64,000 nucleotides of DNA, taken from Novosphingobium sp. (GTDB lineage Bacteria > Pseudomonadota > Alphaproteobacteria > Sphingomonadales > Sphingomonadaceae). The position numbers and the translations under genes were made by a program. Below the pieces are notes generated by a model. It worked only from the letters and a program-made list of their open reading frames with translations, was not told where the DNA came from and made no database searches. The stretch's first letter is position 1. Every line of letters starts with the position of its first letter. Where the stretch lies: contig NZ_JADZAT010000032.1 in assembly GCF_020852455.1 (NCBI RefSeq), positions 62,001-126,000 on the forward strand, read 5' to 3'. This document shows, piece by piece, positions 10,075-18,920 of this stretch.

Positions 10075-11271
10075 ATGCGCAAGCGTTTTTGGATGCCGCT
10101 GGTCACGATCGCCTTCGCCGCGCTGGTTTTCTACCGCGTGGTGCCGGCCTATATGGAATCGGGCATGAACCGGATCGACGGCCAGCCGTTGATCGAGGTC
10201 AGTCCCGAAGCCCTGGCCCTGCACCAGAGCTTCAATGTGGTCGATCTGCATTCCGACACCCTGATGTGGGACCGCGAACTGACCGAAAAGAGCAATCGCG
10301 GCCATGAAGACCTGCCCCGGCTGGTCAAGGGCAATGTCGCGTTGCAGGTGTTCTCGTCGGTTTCGAAGACCCCCAAGGGGCTCAACTACGATGCCAATTC
10401 ATCGGATTCGGATGTCCTGCCCGCGCTGCTGATCGCGCAGGGCCAGCCGCGCAAGACCTGGTTCTCGCCGTTTGAGCGTTCGCTTTACCATTCGCACAAG
10501 CTCGACGTGTCGGTTTCGCTGTCGAACGGGATGCTGCGCAAGGTCACCAACCGCTATGGGCTGGACCAGTTGCTGGCCGCGCGCGCCGCGCCGGGCGGGC
10601 CGGTTGGCGCCTTGCTGTCGATCGAGGGGCTGCAGAACCTTGAAGGCAAGATCGGCAACCTCGACAAGCTGTACGAAGCCGGGTTCCGCATGGCCGGGCT
10701 GACCCATTTCTTCGACAACGAAGTGGCGGGTTCGATGCACGGCATGCAAAAGGGCGGGCTGACCCCGCTGGGCCGGCAGGTCGTTACCCGGATGGAAGAC
10801 CTGGGAATGATCGTCGATGTGGCCCATTGCAGCCGCCAGTGCGTTGCCGAAGTGCTCAAGATGGCGCGCCGTCCGGTGGTTTCCAGTCACGGCGGGGTCC
10901 AGGCGGTGTGCAAGGTCAACCGCAACCTCAATGACGATGAAATTCGCGGCATTTCGCGCACCGGCGGGGTGATCGCGATCGGCTATTGGGATGCGGCGGT
11001 CTGTGACACCAGCCCGCGCTCGATCGCGAGATCGATCAAGTACGTCCGCGATCTGGTCGGGATCGATTTCGTTGCGCTGGGCAGCGACTATGACGGCGCG
11101 ACCACGGTGCGTTTCGATACCAGCCATTTGGCCCAGATCACCCAGGCGCTGCTTGATGAAGGCTTCCGGCCCGAAGAGATCCGCGCGGTGATGGGCGGCA
11201 ATGCGCTGCGCGTGATCCGCCAGGGCATGCTGCCCTATGCCGAATGGCGCAAGGACTACAAGCGCGGCTGA
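10075..11271 (+). CDS. Membrane dipeptidase, peptidase M19 family
   Basis: VVDLHSDTLMW, IEGLQNLEG, GLTHFFDNEVAGS, DVAHCS, SSHGGV, ALGSDYDG motifs. Confidence 0.9.
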   Translation: MRKRFWMPLVTIAFAALVFYRVVPAYMESGMNRIDGQPLIEVSPEALALHQSFNVVDLHSDTLMWDRELTEKSNRGHEDLPRLVKGNVALQVFSSVSKTPKGLNYDANSSDSDVLPALLIAQGQPRKTWFSPFERSLYHSHKLDVSVSLSNGMLRKVTNRYGLDQLLAARAAPGGPVGALLSIEGLQNLEGKIGNLDKLYEAGFRMAGLTHFFDNEVAGSMHGMQKGGLTPLGRQVVTRMEDLGMIVDVAHCSRQCVAEVLKMARRPVVSSHGGVQAVCKVNRNLNDDEIRGISRTGGVIAIGYWDAAVCDTSPRSIARSIKYVRDLVGIDFVALGSDYDGATTVRFDTSHLAQITQALLDEGFRPEEIRAVMGGNALRVIRQGMLPYAEWRKDYKRG

Positions 11272-11286
11272 GATGGACCTGCGGTA

Positions 11287-12213
11287 ATGGGAATCGTCCG
11301 GCTTGATGCCCGCGAAGTCACGCCCGAAAGCCTGCGCGGCGCGATTGTCGCGCTGGGCAATTTCGATGGCTTCCACCGGGGCCACCAGGCGGTGGTGGGC
11401 GAAGCGCTGGACTGGGCCCGCAGCGAGGGGCGCCCAGGGATCGTCGCCACCTTTGATCCGCATCCGGTCCGCTTTTTCGCGCCGGAAAGCCCGCCGTTCC
11501 GGCTGACCACGCTCGACCAGCGGGAGGAATTGTTTGCCGGGGCCGGGGCCGATGCCATGCTGGTGTTCCGGTTCGACGCCGCGCTGGCCGCAACCACGGC
11601 CGAACAGTTCATTGACCTTTTGGCCGGGCAGCTGGGCGCGGCTGGGGTGGTGACCGGTGAAGACTTCACCTTTGGCAAGGGTCGCGCCGGCAATGTCGGC
11701 GTGCTCAAGACCCTGGGCGCGGAAAAGGGCCTGGCCGCGCGCGCGGTGGGTCCGGTCAGCGAGGACGGCGAAGTGGTTTCCTCAAGCCGGATCCGCGAGG
11801 CGCTGAAGGATGGCGATTGCGGCGCTGCCACGCACCTGCTGACCCGCCCCTTCGCGATCCGCGGCACGGTGCAGCACGGCGCCAAGCTGGGCCGCTCGAT
11901 CGGCTATCCCACCGCCAACCTTGACCTGGGCAGCTATCTGCGCCCGCGTTACGGGATCTATGCCGTCACTGCGGTGCTGCCCGGCGGTACGGTGGTGCAC
12001 GGCGCGGCCAACCTGGGAATCCGGCCCAGTTTCGATCCGCCGATCGAACTGCTCGAGCCCTATTTCTTTGACTGGTCGGGCGATCTTTACGGGCAGGAAA
12101 TCGAAGTCGCGCTGCATCATTACTTGCGGCCCGAGGCAAAGTTCGATTCACTCGAAGAACTGACCGCGCAGATGGAGCGCGATTGCCTCAAGGCCAGGGA
12201 GCTGCTGGGTTGA
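11287..12213 (+). CDS. ribF: Bifunctional riboflavin kinase/FAD synthetase
   Basis: ALGNFDGFHRGHQAVVGEAL, TFDPHPVRFF, SSSRIREAL, GRSIGYPTANLDL. Confidence 0.95.
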   Translation: MGIVRLDAREVTPESLRGAIVALGNFDGFHRGHQAVVGEALDWARSEGRPGIVATFDPHPVRFFAPESPPFRLTTLDQREELFAGAGADAMLVFRFDAALAATTAEQFIDLLAGQLGAAGVVTGEDFTFGKGRAGNVGVLKTLGAEKGLAARAVGPVSEDGEVVSSSRIREALKDGDCGAATHLLTRPFAIRGTVQHGAKLGRSIGYPTANLDLGSYLRPRYGIYAVTAVLPGGTVVHGAANLGIRPSFDPPIELLEPYFFDWSGDLYGQEIEVALHHYLRPEAKFDSLEELTAQMERDCLKARELLG

Positions 12214-13265
12214 AAATCTGGATCAAGCGCGTCGCGCTGGTGCTGGCGATAGCCTTTCTGGCCCTGTCGTTCGTCAACGCCTCGTGGCTGGCCGACAGTC
12301 CCCGGGGCTATATCAAGCTGATCGCGCATCGCGGCACCTACCAGCTGTTCAGCCACGACGGGCTGGAGCGCGATACCTGCACCGCCACGCGGATCGAGGC
12401 CCCCAGCCACGACTATCTGGAAAACACCCTGGCCGGGATGGGCCAGGCGGTCCGCAACGGCGCGCAGATGATCGAGCTCGACATCGCCCCGACCCGCGAT
12501 GGCAAGCTGGCAGTGTTCCACGACTGGACGCTCGATTGCCGCACAGATGGCAAGGGCAATGTCCGCGATGCGACCATGGCCGAGCTCAAGGCGCTCGACG
12601 CCGGCTATGGCTACAGCGCCGATGGCGGCAAGACCTTCCCGCTGCGCGGCAAGGGCGTGGGGCTGATCCCCGAACTGTCCGAAGTGCTGGCGGCCTTTCC
12701 CGATCGTCCGCTGCTGTTCAATTTCAAGAGCCAGGACCCGGCCGAAGCCGACCTGCTGTTCGCCGCGCTCAGGGCGGCGGGGCGCGATCCGGTGGCGCGC
12801 GGCGATGGCTTCTATGGCGGTACCGAACAGGGTCCGATCGCGCGGATCCGCCAGTTGCTGCCGCGCGCCTGGGTGTTCAGCAAGGAAAGCGCCAAGGCCT
12901 GCACCAAGGCCTATGCGCTGCAGGGCTGGCTGGCGCTGACCCCCGAGGCGTGCCGGGGCGGCACGCTGATCATCCCGCTCAACCGGCAATGGCTGTTCGC
13001 GGGCTGGCCCAACCGGCTGGTCAAACGCATGGACGCGGTCGGCGCGCGGATCATCATCGCCGGCCCGCAGGATGGGCCGGGCGGGCTGGGGCTCGATCTG
13101 CCCGAGCAGATCCGCCAGATCCCGGCCGGGTTCACCGGCTATGTCTGGGTGGAAGACATCCGCGCAGTCGGCCCGGCAGTCCGCCCCGCCTTCGGCAAGC
13201 GCAACCCGCGCGAGGAGAAGGAATTGCAGGACGCCCTGCAAAAGCGCCGCACGGCGCGGGAGTGA
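12210..13265 (+). CDS. Glycerophosphodiester phosphodiesterase-family protein with N-terminal TM segment
   Basis: IAHRGTY...ENTLAGMGQAVRNGAQMIELDIAPTRDGKLAVFHDWTLD; TTG start overlaps the ribF stop. Confidence 0.85.
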   Translation: MKIWIKRVALVLAIAFLALSFVNASWLADSPRGYIKLIAHRGTYQLFSHDGLERDTCTATRIEAPSHDYLENTLAGMGQAVRNGAQMIELDIAPTRDGKLAVFHDWTLDCRTDGKGNVRDATMAELKALDAGYGYSADGGKTFPLRGKGVGLIPELSEVLAAFPDRPLLFNFKSQDPAEADLLFAALRAAGRDPVARGDGFYGGTEQGPIARIRQLLPRAWVFSKESAKACTKAYALQGWLALTPEACRGGTLIIPLNRQWLFAGWPNRLVKRMDAVGARIIIAGPQDGPGGLGLDLPEQIRQIPAGFTGYVWVEDIRAVGPAVRPAFGKRNPREEKELQDALQKRRTARE

Positions 13266-13268
13266 TGG

Positions 13269-13412
13269 GGTTCACACGAAGACACGAAGACATGAAGATG
13301 TAGCGCAAGCGGCGAAGCCGCATTCGAACTGCTGCGTTGAACAGACCGCAAGGCTGAAGTCAGGCGATATGCCTGCGGCACACCACAACCTCTTGGTGTC
13401 TTCGTGTGAACC
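13269..13412. repeat. Imperfect palindromic intergenic repeat, family R1 copy 1
   Basis: GGTTCACACGAAGACACGAAGA...GGCGAAGCC...GCCTGCGGC...TTGGTGTCTTCGTGTGAACC; near-perfect terminal inverted repeats; begins 3 bp after the upstream stop. Confidence 0.85.
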
Positions 13413-13456
13413 AAAAAATTGCGCTAAGCCCGGTCCCCCGCTAAGGCCCGCGCGCT

Positions 13457-16342
13457 ATGACTGAAGCGCGCGACTATCGAGACACCGTCTTCCTGCCGAA
13501 GACCGAGTTCCCCATGAAGGCCGGCCTCCCCCAGAAGGAGCCGACGATTGCCGCGCGCTGGGAAGCGGAAAAGCTGTACGAACAGCTGCGCGATGCGCGC
13601 CGGGGGCGCGAGACCTTCATGTACCATGACGGCCCGCCCTATGCGAACGGCGACATGCACATCGGCCACGCGCTGAACCACACGATCAAGGACATGGTCT
13701 GCCGCACCCAGAACCTGCTGGGCAAGAACGCGCCCTATGTTCCGGGCTGGGATTGCCACGGCCTGCCGATCGAATGGAAGGTCGAGGAACAGTACCGCAA
13801 GGCCAAGAAGAACAAGGACGAGGTGCCGCTGCTCGAATTCCGCGCCGAATGCCGCGCCTATGCCCAGCACTGGGTCGATGTGCAGCGCGAACAGCTCAAG
13901 CGGCTGGGGGTGATGGCGGATTGGGACAACCCGTACCTGACCATGCAGGCCGAGAGCGAGGCGACGATCGTGGCCGAACTGCTGAAGTTCGCCACCAGCG
14001 GCCAGCTCTATCGCGGGGCCAAGCCGGTGATGTGGTCCCCGGTCGAAAAGACCGCGCTGGCCGAAGCCGAGGTCGAGTATGAGGATATTGTCTCGACGCA
14101 GATCGACGTGGCATTTGAGATTGTCGAGTGTCCCAACGATCCGAGCCTGGTTGGAGGCTACGCTGTCATATGGACAACGACCCCGTGGACGATTCCAACT
14201 AATCAGGCGATCGCTTATGGCCCGGACATTAAATATCGTCGGCTATATGTCGGCGATACGCCGTACATCGTCGCAGATGAATTGGTTGAAGCGTTTGCGG
14301 TGCGATGGCTCGGTCCAGACTGGCTCAAAGATCAGTCTGAACGGCAATTCGCGATTGTCGATCAAGAGCTTTACCTCAAGCCTGAGGCGCTACTGGGAGC
14401 CGTCGCCCGCCACCCGATGCACCACCTCGGCGGGTTCTTTGCCGAGCCGCGGCCGTTCCTGCCGGGGGACTTCGTCACCACCGACAGCGGCACGGGTCTG
14501 GTCCACATGGCGCCCGATCACGGCGAGGACGATTTCGAGCTGTGCAAGGCCAATGGCCTAAACCCCAAGTTCGCGGTCGAAGGCGATGGCAAGTACCGTG
14601 AGGACTGGCCATGGCTGGGCGGGCAAGGCTCGGTCATCAATCCCAAGTTCAACGCGCCCGACGGGCCGATCTGTACGGACCTGCGCGAAGCCGGGGGCCT
14701 GCTGGCGGCCAGCGCCGACTACCAGCACTCCTACCCGCATTCGTGGCGGTCCAAGGCCAAGGTGATCTATCGCTGCACCCCGCAGTGGTTCGTGCCGATG
14801 GACAAGCCGCTCGCCGATGGCCGCACCTTGCGCGACACTGCCCTCGCCGAAATCGAGCGGGTCCAGTTCACCCCCGACAAGGGCCGCAACCGGATCGGGT
14901 CGATGGTTGCCGGACGGCCCGACTGGGTGCTCAGCCGCCAGCGCGCCTGGGGCGTGCCGATCACGCTGTTCGTCAACCGCAAGAGCGGCGACTATCTGAT
15001 CGATCCCGAAGTCAACGCACGGATCGTCGCCGCCGTGCGCGAACAGGGCATCGACGCCTGGACACCCGAAACCGCGCACAGCTTCCTGGGCGACGCCTAC
15101 AACCCGGACGAATGGGAAGCGGTCAGCGACATTCTCGACGTCTGGTTCGATTCGGGCACCAGCCATGCCTATGTGCTGGAGAGCGACCGCTGGCCCGACC
15201 TGTCGTGGCCGGCCGACATCTATGTCGAAGGCTCTGACCAGCATCGCGGCTGGTTCCAGTCGTCACTGCTGGAAAGCTGCGCCACGCGCGGCCGCGCGCC
15301 CTATGACCGGATCCTGACCCACGGCTTCACCATGGATTCGAAGGGCATGAAAATGTCCAAGAGCCTGGGCAACACGGTCGACCCGATCAAGGTCATGGAA
15401 ACCTATGGCGCAGATATCATCCGGCTGTGGGCGCTGTCGGTCGATTTCACCGAAGACCACCGGATCGGTGACGAAATCCTGAAAGGGGTTTCGGACCAGT
15501 ATCGCAAGCTGCGCAACACCTTCCGCTATCTGCTGGGCGCATTGGACGGCTTCGGCGAAGCCGAACGCGTCGCGCCCGAGGCGATGCCCGAGCTGGAACG
15601 CTACATCCTGGCCTTGCTGGCCCGGATGGACGTGAGCCTGCGCGAAGCGGTCGAGACGTTCGACTTCAACACCTATGTCCGCACCCTGACCGACTTCTGC
15701 AACGAGGACCTTTCCGCGTTCTTCTTCGATGTGCGCAAGGACTGCCTCTATTGCGACGCGCCGACCGATCCCAAGCGGATGGCCTACCGCACGGTGCTCG
15801 ACACGCTGTTCCACGCACTGGTCCGCTGGGCCGCACCGGTGCTGGTGTTCACCAGTGAGGAAGTGTGGGGCACGCGCTTCCCCGATGCGGGGTCGGTGCA
15901 TTTGCTGGAATGGCCGGTGCTGCCCTCCTCCGCCCCTGACCGTCAGCCCGTGCTTGACACGGGCCTGGGCTCTTCTTCGGTGACGGCAGCGGAAGAAAGC
16001 CAAGCCCCGGATCAAGTCCGGGGCGACGAACTGGTTGAGAAGTGGACGCTACTCCGCAACACGCGTTCGCTGGTCAATGAACGCATTGAACCTTTGCGGC
16101 GCGAGAAGGTGCTTGGGTCCAGTCTGGAAGCGAATGTAACGCTGCCGGTCGATCTGGGTGATGTTGATTGGCAGGAACTGCTGATCGCATCCGATGTAAC
16201 GACGGGTCCGGACTGGAATGTCACCCGCACCACCCACCACAAATGCGGCCGCTGCTGGCGGCACCTGCCCGAGGTAGAGGAAGACGGCGCGCTTTGTTCA
16301 CGCTGCGATCAGGTTGTGAGCGGCATGGACGGCGCGGCATGA
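13457..16342 (+). CDS. ileS: Isoleucyl-tRNA synthetase (961 aa)
   Basis: DGPPYANGDMHIGHALNHTIKD, GWDCHGLPIEWKVE, WTTTPWTIPTN, KMSKSLGNTV, C-terminal Zn site CGRCWRHLPEVEEDGALCSRC. Confidence 0.97.
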   Translation: MTEARDYRDTVFLPKTEFPMKAGLPQKEPTIAARWEAEKLYEQLRDARRGRETFMYHDGPPYANGDMHIGHALNHTIKDMVCRTQNLLGKNAPYVPGWDCHGLPIEWKVEEQYRKAKKNKDEVPLLEFRAECRAYAQHWVDVQREQLKRLGVMADWDNPYLTMQAESEATIVAELLKFATSGQLYRGAKPVMWSPVEKTALAEAEVEYEDIVSTQIDVAFEIVECPNDPSLVGGYAVIWTTTPWTIPTNQAIAYGPDIKYRRLYVGDTPYIVADELVEAFAVRWLGPDWLKDQSERQFAIVDQELYLKPEALLGAVARHPMHHLGGFFAEPRPFLPGDFVTTDSGTGLVHMAPDHGEDDFELCKANGLNPKFAVEGDGKYREDWPWLGGQGSVINPKFNAPDGPICTDLREAGGLLAASADYQHSYPHSWRSKAKVIYRCTPQWFVPMDKPLADGRTLRDTALAEIERVQFTPDKGRNRIGSMVAGRPDWVLSRQRAWGVPITLFVNRKSGDYLIDPEVNARIVAAVREQGIDAWTPETAHSFLGDAYNPDEWEAVSDILDVWFDSGTSHAYVLESDRWPDLSWPADIYVEGSDQHRGWFQSSLLESCATRGRAPYDRILTHGFTMDSKGMKMSKSLGNTVDPIKVMETYGADIIRLWALSVDFTEDHRIGDEILKGVSDQYRKLRNTFRYLLGALDGFGEAERVAPEAMPELERYILALLARMDVSLREAVETFDFNTYVRTLTDFCNEDLSAFFFDVRKDCLYCDAPTDPKRMAYRTVLDTLFHALVRWAAPVLVFTSEEVWGTRFPDAGSVHLLEWPVLPSSAPDRQPVLDTGLGSSSVTAAEESQAPDQVRGDELVEKWTLLRNTRSLVNERIEPLRREKVLGSSLEANVTLPVDLGDVDWQELLIASDVTTGPDWNVTRTTHHKCGRCWRHLPEVEEDGALCSRCDQVVSGMDGAA
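15936..16028. repeat. REP-like palindromic element (family R2) embedded in-frame in ileS
   Basis: CTGACCGTCAGCCCGTGcttgaCACGGGC...GCCCCGGAtcaagTCCGGGGCGACG; matches the two-hairpin architecture and the 10-nt end of the intergenic copy at 53093-53190. Confidence 0.75.
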
Positions 16343-16863
16343 CCCTGACGTCCCGCAATCGCCTGATCGGCCTGGTGCTGGCCGCACTGCTCTTTGTCGC
16401 CGACCAGGCGGTGAAGTGGTGGGTGACCGTGCCGCTGGGGCTGAACAGCGATGGCGATCAGATCGTGATCAATTCGATCTTCAACCTCACCCGCACGTCC
16501 AACTATGGCGTGTCGCTGGGCATGCTCACCGCCGAATCGATGGAAATGCGCTGGGGTCTGGTGGCGCTGACTGCGGCAATCGCGCTGGTGGTATTCATCT
16601 GGCTGCTCAAGGAAAAGAAGCTGGGTGACATCGTGCCGCTGGGCATGGTGCTGGGCGGCGCGCTGGGCAATATCCGCGACCGGTTCAAGTTCGGCCACGT
16701 GATTGACTATGCCGACCTGCATTTTGGTGACTTCCGCCCGTTTCTGGTCTTCAACCTGGCCGATGCAGCGATCACCATCGGGGTGGTGATTATCCTTGCC
16801 CGCAGCTTCCTTATCCGCGAAAAGCAGGCCACAGATGCGGGCGCGCCCGCGACGGAGAATTAA
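16339..16863 (+). CDS. lspA: Lipoprotein signal peptidase
   Basis: LFVADQAVKWWV, NLTRTSNYGVSLG, GALGNIRDRFKFGHVIDYADLHFGDF, FNLADAAITIGV; overlaps the ileS stop. Confidence 0.94.
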   Translation: MTLTSRNRLIGLVLAALLFVADQAVKWWVTVPLGLNSDGDQIVINSIFNLTRTSNYGVSLGMLTAESMEMRWGLVALTAAIALVVFIWLLKEKKLGDIVPLGMVLGGALGNIRDRFKFGHVIDYADLHFGDFRPFLVFNLADAAITIGVVIILARSFLIREKQATDAGAPATEN

Positions 16864-17279
16864 TGATGCGTAAGATGACCGGTGTGATGCTTGTAACCAC
16901 TTCGGCCCTGCTCCTGGCGGGCTGCGGCGGTGGCGGGCTGTTCAACCGCCAGCGCCCCGATGAATTCGCGGTCCAGCGCCAGGCGCCGCTGGTGATCCCG
17001 CCCGATTTCAGCCTGGTCCCGCCCGCCCCCGGCGCGCCGCGGCCGACCGACACCAGCACCGCCCAGCAGGCGCAGAGCGCGCTGTTCGGTGCGCCGCAGC
17101 CGCGCTCGGGCGTGGAAACCAGCGTTGGCGGCAAGGCCGGTGCAGCCGCCCCGGCGATCCGTTCGACCGTGGGTGATCCGGCGACCAACACCGTCGACAA
17201 GGGCGAAGTCGCCCGCGACATCGTCGCCGCCCCGCAGGGTGACGGCCGCGAAGCCACCACTTCGGTCGGCGGCAACTGA
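16863..17279 (+). CDS. DUF3035-type lipoprotein
   Basis: Lipobox LLLAGCGG; RPDEFAVQRQAPLVIPPDFSLVPPAPGAPRP. Confidence 0.82.
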   Translation: MMRKMTGVMLVTTSALLLAGCGGGGLFNRQRPDEFAVQRQAPLVIPPDFSLVPPAPGAPRPTDTSTAQQAQSALFGAPQPRSGVETSVGGKAGAAAPAIRSTVGDPATNTVDKGEVARDIVAAPQGDGREATTSVGGN

Positions 17280-17299
17280 ACCCGCTTTCAGTGTGAAGT

Positions 17300-17336
17300 T
17301 CACAAGGGGGCTCACCAGTTGGCGGGCTCCCTTTTT
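17300..17336 (+). terminator. Rho-independent terminator
   Basis: AAGGGGGCTCACCAGTTGGCGGGCTCCCTTTTTT hairpin (with G.U pairs) plus T-tract after the DUF3035 gene. Confidence 0.7.
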
Positions 17337-17342
17337 TGATTT

Positions 17343-17478
17343 GGTTCACACGAAGACACGAAGATGTCTCGTCCGCGGCGAAGCCGCTTGCCGTTCTGCC
17401 GCCAGATTGCGCGGCAAGGTCGATGGATAAAGTTTCGCCTGCGGCGCAGCACGCCAGCTTCGGTTCTTCGGGTGAACC
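17343..17478. repeat. Imperfect palindromic intergenic repeat, family R1 copy 2
   Basis: GGTTCACACGAAGACACGAAGATG...GCGGCGAAGCCGC...GCCTGCGGC...CGGTTCTTCGGGTGAACC; ends immediately adjacent to the stop codon of the minus-strand gene at 17479. Confidence 0.82.
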
Positions 17479-18834
17479 TTACTCGCCTTCGCTGCTCGCC
17501 TCGCGGCTCGCCAGCAGTTTGTCGATCTTGCGGCCATCCATATCGACCACTTCGAACCGCCAGCCCTGGTCGTGGAAGTATTCGCCCTCGCAGGGCAGCT
17601 TCTTGAACACCGACAGGGCATAGCCGGCGGCAGTGGCAAAATCGCGGTCGTCGGCCAGGTCCAGCCCCAGCCGGTCGATCAGCGCATCAGCCGGCAGCGC
17701 GCCGGCCAGCAGCAGCGATCCGTCCTCGCGCTCGACCAGCAGCGGCGCATCGCCCTCGTCCTGGTAACTGGCGAAATTGCCGACGATCGCCGCCAGCAGG
17801 TCGGCCGGGGTAACCACGCCTTCAAGGTGGCCGTATTCGTCGTGGACCAGCGCCATCGACACTTCGCTTTGCTGCATCATCCGCAGCGCATCCATCGCAT
17901 CAAGCTGGTCGGGAATGATTTCGGCCTTGCGCATCAGCCGGGTCAGCTGGACCTTGCGACCGGCCAGCAGCGCGGCCAGCACGTCCTTGACCTTGACCAC
18001 GCCGACAATGTTGTCCGGGCTGCCATCGGCCACCGGCAGCAGCGAATGCGGCGAATGCTTGATCGCGGCGCGCACCTCGTCCTCGCTGGCCTTGCGGTCA
18101 ATCGTGTCGAGTTCGGTCCGGGGGGTCATCAGTTCGCGCACCGGGCGGTCGGCCAGCCGCATGATCCCGGTCATGATCTGGCGCTCGTCTTCCTCGATCA
18201 CGCCCGAACGGGTCGCTTCGGCGAAGACCATCTGCAATTCCTCGGCGGTCAGCGCGTGATCGCCGCTGTGGGTCACCCCGGTCAGCCGCAGCAGCAACTC
18301 GCTCGACCGGTCAAGCAGCCAGACGAAGGGAGCCGTGATCCGCGCCACCATGGAAATCGGAATTGCCGCGATCACCGCGATTCGCTCGGCGGCCCTGAGC
18401 GCCAGTTGCTTGGGCACCAGCTCACCCACCACCAGACTGAAATAGGTGGTCAGCGCGATCACCAGCGCGAACCCGGCCTCGGGCGCCCACCGCTGGGGCA
18501 CGCCCAGCATGGCCAGCCGCTCACCCGTCGGACCGCCCAGGCTGGCGCCCGAATAGGCACCCGCGATGATCCCGACCAGGGTGATCCCGATCTGCACTGC
18601 CGACAGGAACCGCCCCGGATCGGCGGCCAGCTCGATCGCCTTGCGGGCTCCGGCATTGCCCTGCTCGGCCAGCAGACGCAGCCGCGCGGTGCGCGCCGAA
18701 ACGATTGCCAGTTCCGACATCGAAAACAGGCCGTTAAGCAGGATCAGCGCCGCAATGATCAGCACGTCGGTAAGGGGGAACGGGTTCACGGCCCATCCGA
18801 TAGCAGAAACGTCCCACAAGGCCAAAGCAGACAT
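17479..18834 (-). CDS. Hemolysin-family/CNNM-type transporter (DUF21 + CBS pair + CorC/HlyC domain)
   Basis: SELAIVSARTARLRLLAEQGNAGARKAIEL, QIGITLVGIIAGAYSG, VMTPRTELDTID-like RELMTPRTELDTIDRKASEDEV, VVTPADLLAAIVG. Confidence 0.9.
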   Translation of the reverse strand: MSALALWDVSAIGWAVNPFPLTDVLIIAALILLNGLFSMSELAIVSARTARLRLLAEQGNAGARKAIELAADPGRFLSAVQIGITLVGIIAGAYSGASLGGPTGERLAMLGVPQRWAPEAGFALVIALTTYFSLVVGELVPKQLALRAAERIAVIAAIPISMVARITAPFVWLLDRSSELLLRLTGVTHSGDHALTAEELQMVFAEATRSGVIEEDERQIMTGIMRLADRPVRELMTPRTELDTIDRKASEDEVRAAIKHSPHSLLPVADGSPDNIVGVVKVKDVLAALLAGRKVQLTRLMRKAEIIPDQLDAMDALRMMQQSEVSMALVHDEYGHLEGVVTPADLLAAIVGNFASYQDEGDAPLLVEREDGSLLLAGALPADALIDRLGLDLADDRDFATAAGYALSVFKKLPCEGEYFHDQGWRFEVVDMDGRKIDKLLASREASSEGE

Positions 18835-18920
18835 TTGATTGACATCAGTGCGGTGAAGCTCCCATTCAGGTTCAAGGGTTTAGGGTTAATACAAACCAAA
18901 CCTGGAGAAGGGGACAGAAG

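Noticed and set aside
12284-13303. 339-aa plus-strand ORF in another frame over the GDPD gene
   Set aside because: Alternate-frame ORF of a high-GC gene; no motifs, while the GDPD frame has clear active-site signatures.
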